The translations under genes and the position numbers were made by a program. A DNA stretch of 11,282 nucleotides from CAVEFW01 sp964579575 (GTDB lineage Bacteria > Actinomycetota > Coriobacteriia > Coriobacteriales > Eggerthellaceae). Each line of letters starts with the position of its first letter. Position 1 is the stretch's first letter. Below are positions 6,963 through 11,282 of this stretch, in pieces. The stretch lies in assembly GCA_964579575.1 (NCBI GenBank), contig CAZOGL010000050.1, positions 1-11,282 on the forward strand, given 5' to 3'. The notes under the pieces were generated by a model. That model saw nothing but the letters and a program-made list of their open reading frames with translations, had not been told where the DNA came from and made no database searches.

Positions 6963-7046
6963 TTGTGCAGAAAAGCTGCTCTAGAATGGCCTTGTTCTTC
7001 TAATTTTCCCATTCTGCCCAAACAACATTCAAAAGATTGGGCAGAA
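6963..7046. promoter_or_regulatory. Three copies of a 10-bp half-site between the AOR operon and the Fic-like regulator
   Basis: TTGGGCAGAA (7037-7046) and its exact reverse complement TTCTGCCCAA (7012-7021) form a perfect inverted repeat with a 15-base spacer. A third copy, TTGTGCAGAA (6963-6972), differs at one base, and its match extends two further A's. The first and last copies are in the same orientation and 74 bp apart, close to seven helical turns. One copy abuts the putative operon -10, and another ends 10 bases before the regulator's ribosome binding site. They are probable operators, possibly for the adjacent winged-helix protein; the binding partner is inferred. Confidence 0.55.
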
Positions 7047-7066
7047 AACATCGCTGGAGGGAAACT

Positions 7067-8116
7067 ATGAGGTCTTTCAGGTACGATAACATTCCGCTTT
7101 CTGCCTATTCCGAAGCATGTATTCAAGCCCAAAGCAAGCTTCATGAATACAGAGGGCGTTTCGATGCGCTGCGCCAGCCTTATTGCGCTTTGCTCGATTC
7201 GTTGGAATGCTCTGCGCTTGTAGATAGCGTAGATGCCTCTTTGCGCATAGACGGCATCTACATGGACAAACAGCGAATAGCCGAAGTGATTGAAGGCGCC
7301 AAGCCTTTGACAGACCGCGAAAGACAAGCCGCAGGCTATGGACGCATCTTGCGCGCCTTCAGGCGTGAACCCGAGAAATTCGCCATCGACGCTTCTACGT
7401 TTTTGGCTATGCACACAGTACTGTTGGGAGGAGCCCCCGCAAAAGGAGGAAGCTCGTATAGGCAGAAGGATTACCTTGATATGATGATAGACGGGCGCGT
7501 TCAACGAGTTCCTGCCAGTCCCGTCTTAGCGTTTGAAACCCCTTTGTACCTTGGGTCTGTCTGCGATAATTTAGCTAGCACTTTTGACGCGAACCCCGTC
7601 AAGCGCCTTCTTTTGATTCCAACCTTTACTGTAGACGTGATGTGTATCAAACCGTTCGACGAAGGCACAGCAAGGCTTTGCCGTGCCTTCTCTTCTCTTC
7701 TGATGGAAAAGGCTGGGATAGACATATACCGTTATGTGAGCATTGACCGTTTGTGCGAGCACCGCGCCAATGAGTACTACGACGCGTTGAATCAGTGTCT
7801 AGAGTCTTGGAGTAGTGCAAAATGTAACTACTCCGCCTATGTGAGCTTTTGGCTCTCGTGTGTCCAAGAGGCATACGAGACGATCTTCAGGCTTATCGGC
7901 GCAAATCCGAACAGAATTACCTCTAAAACACAAAAAGTCAAAGACTTCTTTGCTCTTCAAACAGGCAAAAACACCAAACGACAGGTCATGCAGGCGCTCC
8001 CTGACGTATCGATTTCGACCATCGAGAACTCCCTTGCCGCTCTAGTTAAAGAAGGGTACCTAGAGAAATTGGGGCACGGGCGTTCTACGTCGTATAGACG
8101 TTGTGAGAAAAGTTAG
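7067..8116 (+). CDS. Fic-fold protein with degenerate active site and C-terminal winged helix, probable regulator
   Basis: 349 aa. Fic enzymes usually transfer AMP to proteins using HPFx[DE]GNGRxxR. Here the motif is K195-P-F-D-E-G200-T-A-R203, so the catalytic histidine, the asparagine and one glycine are changed while P-F, acid, G and R remain. An inhibitory-helix-like S58-x3-D62-G63 has Asp in place of the usual Glu. The Fic core spans about 85-265, with a G-x-x-YR motif near 127-132. Residues 283-345 form a winged helix-turn-helix ending in LVKEGYLEKLGHGRSTSYRR. The start was set at ATG 7067 because GGAGGG lies five bases ahead; a TTG ten codons upstream has no such site and overlaps an operator repeat. 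It is divergent from the AOR operon and is probably its regulator. AMPylation activity is unlikely, but other Fic chemistry cannot be excluded. Confidence 0.82.
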   Translation: MRSFRYDNIPLSAYSEACIQAQSKLHEYRGRFDALRQPYCALLDSLECSALVDSVDASLRIDGIYMDKQRIAEVIEGAKPLTDRERQAAGYGRILRAFRREPEKFAIDASTFLAMHTVLLGGAPAKGGSSYRQKDYLDMMIDGRVQRVPASPVLAFETPLYLGSVCDNLASTFDANPVKRLLLIPTFTVDVMCIKPFDEGTARLCRAFSSLLMEKAGIDIYRYVSIDRLCEHRANEYYDALNQCLESWSSAKCNYSAYVSFWLSCVQEAYETIFRLIGANPNRITSKTQKVKDFFALQTGKNTKRQVMQALPDVSISTIENSLAALVKEGYLEKLGHGRSTSYRRCEKS

Positions 8117-8225
8117 GGCATCAGTTTGCGCCTTCATATAACTCGCATTATCTAGTGACCGTGCGAGTCGGCGTGACCACGCGGATACTTGCTGGTCAGG
8201 TCTTCCTCTGTAACTACTTTGCCAT

Positions 8226-8271
8226 GCGAACATCCTCCCTGAACCTAATTTGGTCCAGGGAGGATGTTCGC
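8226..8271. repeat. Long hairpin between convergent genes
   Basis: The arms 8226-8241 and 8256-8271 are perfect 16-bp reverse complements, GCGAACATCCTCCCTG against CAGGGAGGATGTTCGC. Inside, ACC (8243-8245) and GGT (8252-8254) can pair further after one mismatch. It lies in the 258-base space between the Fic-like gene and the minus-strand gene that ends at 8375, where a bidirectional terminator would be expected. There is no T-run on either strand, so it is not a textbook intrinsic terminator. It could be a Rho-assisted terminator, an mRNA-protecting stem or a small repeat element. The rest of the 258 bases holds no gene that I can support. Confidence 0.7.
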
Positions 8272-8374
8272 GCCCCCTCACCACCTGCATCACGGCGGGT
8301 CGCCCTTTTACTTGTGTGCGAGTTTTATGTCGCTAACTAGCTAGCTAAAGGCTAACAATGCGAGCTAGCAGTCT

Positions 8375-8824
8375 TTAGTCTTCTTTCGAGGTTTCTTCTG
8401 CGGCTTCCTCCGTAGCCTGTGCAGAATCCTCTTCCTCAGATTCCTCAGCAGCTTCTTTTGCAGCCTTCTTGGCGGCATCCTTCTCGTCCATCTCGAGCAC
8501 TATCTCGTGAAGCACTTCAACGTGCGCCAGATAGACAGCGATGTCATCATGCATGCTTTCTGGGAACAAATCGACGTTTTCCAACACGTCGGCAGCAAAA
8601 TCGTAAATAAACTGCGTTTGCTCGAGATTTGTCTTCTTGCCAGAATCGCCAGTTACGGCCGGCTGACCTTTTCCGTCCTTCTTGACTATCTCGTAATGCT
8701 TGAGCATCTCCTCGGGAATCTTGCCCTCAGCGGCCAGCGCCTCAACTTCCTTGAGGATGATACGCTGCTTCTTCATCATTTTGAAAAGCGTTTTGAGTAT
8801 GCGCGTGAGTTTAGTAATAAACAT
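8375..8824 (-). CDS. Hypothetical protein with basic N-terminus and acidic Ala/Glu-rich tail
   Basis: 149 aa, family not recognised. The first 30 residues are basic and hydrophobic and could form an amphipathic helix (MFITKLTRILKTLFKMMKKQ). The middle (about 65-112) is helical and acidic. The last 40 residues are a low-complexity tail of Ala, Glu and Ser that ends in SKED. There is no signal peptide or clear membrane helix. The ATG at 8824 was chosen over a GTG at 8839 because GGAG lies five bases ahead. It follows the membrane-protein gene by 55 bases on the same strand and may share its transcript. The tail suggests coiled-coil or surface-charge interactions. Function unknown. Confidence 0.75.
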   Translation of the reverse strand: MFITKLTRILKTLFKMMKKQRIILKEVEALAAEGKIPEEMLKHYEIVKKDGKGQPAVTGDSGKKTNLEQTQFIYDFAADVLENVDLFPESMHDDIAVYLAHVEVLHEIVLEMDEKDAAKKAAKEAAEESEEEDSAQATEEAAEETSKED

Positions 8825-8879
8825 TAGATCTCCAACCACCTAATAAATGTGTGGCGTAAATTAGAGTGTGCCTTGAACC

Positions 8880-9359
8880 TTAGGCCTCAGGATTTTCAGA
8901 CACTGCCTTCTCAGCCTTGAGCGCCTTGCCCTCCTTGCGGACGTCCCAGCACACGCCGAAGAAGATACCCATGAAGGCCAGCTCGAAGAGGTCGGAGAGG
9001 CTAAACACCGCATTTGCGATGTCGCCAATTACGCCGATGATTGCAAGTGCGAAGCTAATGCCGGCACACACGGTCACAAAGCCCATCTTGGAAGGATCTT
9101 TGGCGCCGCGGATGCCCATGATGGAAACGAAGACGTCCCAAAGGCCTACGACTGTGGCGGCAACGGAGAATCCAAGCAGGATTTCTACGGTCTCGCTGCC
9201 AGAGAAGTTAGCGATGGGATTTTTGCTAGCAACGTCGAGAGCAGTAGCGGGATCAAGAGCGCATGCGGACAACAGAAGTGCGCCACACACCACGACGATT
9301 ACGTCGAGTACGAGACTGATAATAGAGATGACTTTCAAAGCCTTACGATTGCCAGACAT
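8880..9359 (-). CDS. Hypothetical four-helix membrane protein
   Basis: 159 aa, family not recognised. Four hydrophobic segments are visible at about 9-33, 58-82, 93-115 and 122-140, with a short charged N-terminus (SGNRK) and a charged C-terminal tail (RKEGKALKAEKAVSENPEA). A loop of about 25 residues rich in Ala, Asp and Ser lies between helices 1 and 2. The basic N-terminus and tail suggest both ends face the cytoplasm. AGGAAG precedes the ATG. It would be transcribed from the promoter at 9460-9489 with a structured leader of about 95 bases, together with the acidic-tailed gene downstream. No catalytic or transport motif is visible. Confidence 0.78.
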   Translation of the reverse strand: MSGNRKALKVISIISLVLDVIVVVCGALLLSACALDPATALDVASKNPIANFSGSETVEILLGFSVAATVVGLWDVFVSIMGIRGAKDPSKMGFVTVCAGISFALAIIGVIGDIANAVFSLSDLFELAFMGIFFGVCWDVRKEGKALKAEKAVSENPEA

Positions 9360-9378
9360 TAAACTTCCTTTCTAATTC

Positions 9379-9453
9379 TTGAGGAACCTCTCCTCAAATT
9401 GCTTTACGAACATGTCTTACTAAATTTGGTTTGCAGCACACGGTACAAACCAA
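9379..9453 (-). promoter_or_regulatory. Structured 5' leader with two stem-loops
   Basis: Between the putative start (about 9453) and the ATG at 9359 the minus strand folds into two perfect stems: TTGGTTTG with CAAACCAA (9446-9453 with 9426-9433, 12-base loop) and TTGAGGA with TCCTCAA (9391-9397 with 9379-9385, 5-base loop). The first would lie at the very 5' end of the mRNA. Neither is followed by a U-run. A stabilising or translational-control role is possible but not shown. Confidence 0.35.
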
Positions 9454-9459
9454 CTTTTA

Positions 9460-9489
9460 AGTTTAGCATAGAAGGCCCTCCTGTCACAA
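9460..9489 (-). promoter_or_regulatory. Putative extended -10 promoter for the membrane-protein gene
   Basis: On the minus strand, TTGTGA (9484-9489) and TAAACT (9460-9465) are 18 bases apart, and TGC precedes the -10, giving an extended -10 element. The -35 lies inside an inverted repeat, GTCACAA (9483-9489) with TTGTGAC (9508-9514), which may be an operator. The predicted leader is about 95 bases. Confidence 0.4.
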
Positions 9490-9590
9490 CGGCTCAGATT
9501 TGCCTCCTTGTGACGGCTGTCTGTCGGCTGATTATCCGTTTGTGCAAGTAAAGCCAGCAGAAGTCTTTTGAGCTCACGCCCCCCTACATG

Positions 9591-9635
9591 CAACCGACGC
9601 TGCGGCTCCGTACCTACAACCGACGCTGCGACTCC
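9591..9635. repeat. 19-bp direct repeat, two copies
   Basis: CAACCGACGCTGCGGCTCC (9591-9609) and CAACCGACGCTGCGACTCC (9617-9635) differ at one base and are 26 bp apart. They lie just outside the stop codon of the small toxin-like remnant. I see no coding role. This may be slippage or a scar of an excised element. Confidence 0.8.
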
Positions 9636-9842
9636 TTAATGCAAATTATCATGGAAGAGCTCGTCATGCGAGTCCATGCGCACAAATCTGACGACGGGGT
9701 TGGTCTTGTGGGGCATATATATCACCAAGACGTCAAAGGCCCCCTCGGCGAGATGGAACTCCATATGGCCTGTGTAGTTTGCCTTGGGTTTTGACACCGA
9801 ATTCTCGGGCTGTATCTCTTTGGGATTGTCGCCTCTATAACG
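9636..9842 (-). pseudogene. Remnant resembling the C-terminus of a YafQ/RelE-type toxin
   Basis: The minus strand is open from after a TAG at 9843-9845 to a TAA at 9636-9638. The last 45 residues read NYTGHMEFHLAEGAFDVLV, then IYMPHKTNPVVRFVRMDSHDELFHDN. This resembles the final strands of YafQ/RelE mRNA interferases, which end in R-x-G-S-H-x-x-L-F with a catalytic histidine. A full toxin is about 90 aa, and here the N-terminal part is missing. The only in-frame starts are a GTG at 9797 (53 aa) and an ATG at 9764, neither with a convincing ribosome binding site. No antitoxin gene is next to it. I read it as a 5'-truncated toxin; an intact small protein from GTG 9797 is the alternative. Confidence 0.45.
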
Positions 9843-9852
9843 CTAGTTTGTC

Positions 9853-9892
9853 TTGTATACTAAACAAAAAGCGTTATAATTTGTTCAGTATA
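9853..9892 (+). promoter_or_regulatory. ATPase promoter covered by a palindromic operator
   Basis: TTGTAT (9853-9858) and a perfect TATAAT (9875-9880) are 16 bases apart. A near-perfect inverted repeat, TATACTAAACAAA (9856-9868) with TTTGTTCAGTATA (9880-9892), matches at 12 of 13 positions with an 11-base spacer, so it runs from the -35 to about +5. A second nested repeat, TATAACGCT (9836-9844) with AGCGTTATA (9870-9878), is perfect over 9 bp. A repressor bound here would block polymerase. Confidence 0.65.
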
Positions 9893-9914
9893 TTGGACAG
9901 ATGGGGGGAAGCGC

Positions 9915-11195
9915 ATGAACCACGAGACGCTCAAAACAATCATCTTCGATCAGCACGAGGTAATTCGCAACGCCAATATCGTCCCGCGTCGCTACGTGTT
10001 CGATCCGCAGGCAAACTACGTGCTTACTGGCTTGCGCCGCGCGGGCAAGTCGACGCTGTTGTATAAAATAGCTCGCGACCTGGTCGCAAAGGGGGCGTCG
10101 TGGAGCCAGATTATCTATCTGAACTTCGAAGACGAGCGCCTAGCGGAGTTCGGCGTCGATGACTTCAACGACATCCTCACCGTACAAAGCGAGCTGAGCA
10201 GCGAGCCCGGCTATTTCTTCTTCGACGAGATCCAGAACATCGGCGGCTGGGAGAAGTTCGTTCGTCGCCTTGCAGACGCTGGGGAGCGCGTCTGGGTAAC
10301 CGGCAGCAACGCGAAGATGCTCGCAAACCAGATTGCCACAACGCTCGGCGGCCGTTTTCTTACAAAGTACGTGACACCGTATCGCTTCGACGAGTACCTG
10401 GACGCATCCGGTGTTCCCCACGGGCAGGAGGCGCTTTACTCCACGAAAGGGGCGGGGGCCATCGCCGGTGCGTTCGATGCGTTTTACCGCAACGGCGGCT
10501 TCCCGGAGTCGCTGCGCTACCTCTCCGCGCGCGAGTATGTCGAGAGCGTCTACCAGAAGGTGTTGCTCGGCGACCTCGCCGCGCGCAACGGGGTGAGAAA
10601 CCCGGACGCCCTGCGCGTACTCATGAAGAAAGTCGCAGAGGCCGTCTGTAACGAGACCTCGGCGACGAGCCTGCACGGCATGCTGCGCGCCATCGGTTAC
10701 GACGTCAGCAAAAGCACGCTTCTTGACTATCTGGGCATGGCGCGGGAGGCGTATCTGCTGTTTGACGTCAAGAACACGGTGGCAAAGTTTGTGGAGCGCG
10801 AGGGCAACCCCAAGCGCTACTTCACCGATAACGGCCTGCTCAACCTGTTCTTGGTGGGCAGAGAACCCGCTCTTCTTGAAAACGAGGTTGCTGTGGCGAT
10901 GCGCGACACGTTTGGCGACGGGCTCCATTATCTTAAGTCGCCCAAAAACGGCATCGATGTCGACTTCTACGCCCGGGAGCAGGGTCTTGCGGTTCAAGTG
11001 GCCTATGCACTCTCTGAAAGCGCGAGGTCACGCGAGCTGTCAAGCCTTGTCAAGCTTGCGAAGGTCGACAAGGCGGCGCAGCGCTTTGTGGTTGTCACCA
11101 AAGAAGACGAGGACGAGATCATGGAGGAGGGCGTTTGCATAGAGGTGCTGCCTGCCTGGAAATTCTTGCTGCAGATCCCGAATCTTGCGGGCTGA
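9915..11195 (+). CDS. AAA_14/DUF4143 family ATPase
   Basis: 426 aa, usual family length. The N-terminal P-loop domain has Walker A GLRRAGKST at 39-47, Walker B FFFDEIQ at 101-107 (D104, E105) and a sensor-like VTGSNA at 128-133. The GGRFLTKYVTPYRFDEYL stretch (145-162) is the family's post-sensor motif. The C-terminal DUF4143 part (about 205-395) ends in a PD-(D/E)xK-like fold with D348-V-D350-F and Q361-V. Family members are widespread and poorly understood, and several occur near toxin-like or mobile genes. The start has GGGGGGA seven bases ahead, and the promoter is palindromic. Codons are richer in G/C than in the AOR operon, so it may have arrived separately. The last codons are part of a duplicated segment. 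Confidence 0.9.
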   Translation: MNHETLKTIIFDQHEVIRNANIVPRRYVFDPQANYVLTGLRRAGKSTLLYKIARDLVAKGASWSQIIYLNFEDERLAEFGVDDFNDILTVQSELSSEPGYFFFDEIQNIGGWEKFVRRLADAGERVWVTGSNAKMLANQIATTLGGRFLTKYVTPYRFDEYLDASGVPHGQEALYSTKGAGAIAGAFDAFYRNGGFPESLRYLSAREYVESVYQKVLLGDLAARNGVRNPDALRVLMKKVAEAVCNETSATSLHGMLRAIGYDVSKSTLLDYLGMAREAYLLFDVKNTVAKFVEREGNPKRYFTDNGLLNLFLVGREPALLENEVAVAMRDTFGDGLHYLKSPKNGIDVDFYAREQGLAVQVAYALSESARSRELSSLVKLAKVDKAAQRFVVVTKEDEDEIMEEGVCIEVLPAWKFLLQIPNLAG

Positions 11196-11263
11196 TTCCG
11201 AACTCTCACAATCAGCGCTTGCGTAGCGGAAGTTCTTGCTGCAGATCCCGAATCTTGCGGGCT
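11158..11263. repeat. Duplicated ATPase 3' end, 36 bp, copies 70 bp apart
   Basis: Positions 11158-11193 and 11228-11263 are identical except at one base; the final 31 bp (11163-11193 and 11233-11263) are exact. The first copy encodes the last residues KFLLQIPNLAG and the stop of the ATPase. The second copy preserves the same reading and ends in TAG. The 34-base spacer contains AATCAGC (11210-11216), which pairs with GCTGATT (11191-11197) spanning the stop. This looks like a partial gene-end duplication, as left by recombination or by insertion and loss of an element. Confidence 0.9.
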
Positions 11264-11278
11264 AGCAAAGGGGTCGCC

Positions 11279-11282
11279 ATGT
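11279..11282 (+). CDS. Start of a further gene cut by the window edge (partial)
   Basis: ATG at 11279-11281 follows AAAGGGG (11267-11273) by five bases, a good ribosome binding site. Only the start codon is in the window, so nothing can be said about the product. It lies on the same strand as the ATPase, 83 bases after that gene's stop. Confidence 0.4.

Noticed and set aside
7037..7066. TTG start for the Fic-like protein ten codons upstream
   Set aside because: It falls on an operator repeat and has no ribosome binding site; the ATG at 7067 has GGAGGG five bases ahead.
6907..7066. Moco/Tuco riboswitch ahead of the tungstoenzyme operon
   Set aside because: The leader from the putative promoter is only about 40 bases and lacks the required stems.
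8328..8370. Cluster of GCTAGC-type short palindromes
   Set aside because: Short, overlapping and of low complexity; no defined stem or site can be supported.
9588..9794. 68-aa plus-strand open frame
   Set aside because: It overlaps the direct repeats and the minus-strand toxin-like remnant, which has recognisable family character; this frame does not.
10140..10997. 285-aa minus-strand open frame
   Set aside because: Antisense shadow of the ATPase, caused by GC-rich codons; the ATPase motifs decide the strand.
1..11282. CRISPR array, tRNA or rRNA genes
   Set aside because: The direct repeats present are only two or three copies without unique spacers of array type, and no cloverleaf or rRNA-like stretch was seen.

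Overview
The gene content and protein style suggest an anaerobic gut-type actinobacterium, most likely of the class Coriobacteriia. Pointers are a tungsten aldehyde-oxidoreductase operon with an NADH/flavin module, a decayed IS3-family transposase with the SDRGCHYRWPGW block that I associate with actinobacterial IS3 elements, an AAA/DUF4143 ATPase, and moderate GC. The genus cannot be fixed from the sequence.

Left edge (1-594): the last 14 codons of a plus-strand gene are followed by a consensus-like sigma70 promoter (131-159). That promoter reads into a 13-bp hairpin and then an H-type pseudoknot that ends in a T6 tract, together a candidate ~130-nt structured RNA. After this comes an internally deleted IS3 transposase remnant (about 296-521) and a 14-bp tandem triplicate (566-607) that overlaps the stop codon of the first full gene.

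Core (595-6906, minus strand): seven tightly packed genes read right to left as one operon. They encode a four-cluster ferredoxin subunit (AorA/WorS-like), a tungsten aldehyde ferredoxin oxidoreductase (AOR/WorL), a MoaD-type sulfur carrier ending in Gly-Gly, NuoE-, NuoF- and NuoG/HoxU-like subunits, and a ThiF/MoeB-type E1 enzyme. The catalytic pair plus the NuoEFG-like trio has the composition of aldehyde:NAD(+) oxidoreductases and of the electron-bifurcating Bfu type. The MoaD/E1 pair would supply dithiolene sulfur for the tungstopterin cofactor. The operon therefore appears to encode an enzyme together with part of its cofactor supply.

Regulator (7067-8116, plus): a gene divergent from the operon encodes a Fic-fold protein whose catalytic HPFxxGNGR has become KPFDEGTAR, with a C-terminal winged helix. 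It may be a Fic pseudoenzyme acting as a transcription factor. The 160-bp divergent spacer holds three copies of a 10-bp half-site, placed over the putative operon promoter and the regulator's ribosome binding site.

Right part: a 16-bp-arm hairpin (8226-8271) separates the regulator from two convergent minus-strand genes of unknown function, an acidic-tailed soluble protein and a four-helix membrane protein with a structured leader. Next come a 19-bp direct repeat, a small minus-strand remnant resembling the C-terminus of a YafQ/RelE-type toxin, and a divergent AAA_14/DUF4143 ATPase (9915-11195) with a near-perfect palindrome across its promoter. The last 36 bp of the ATPase region are duplicated 70 bp downstream, just before the start of a further gene at the window edge.
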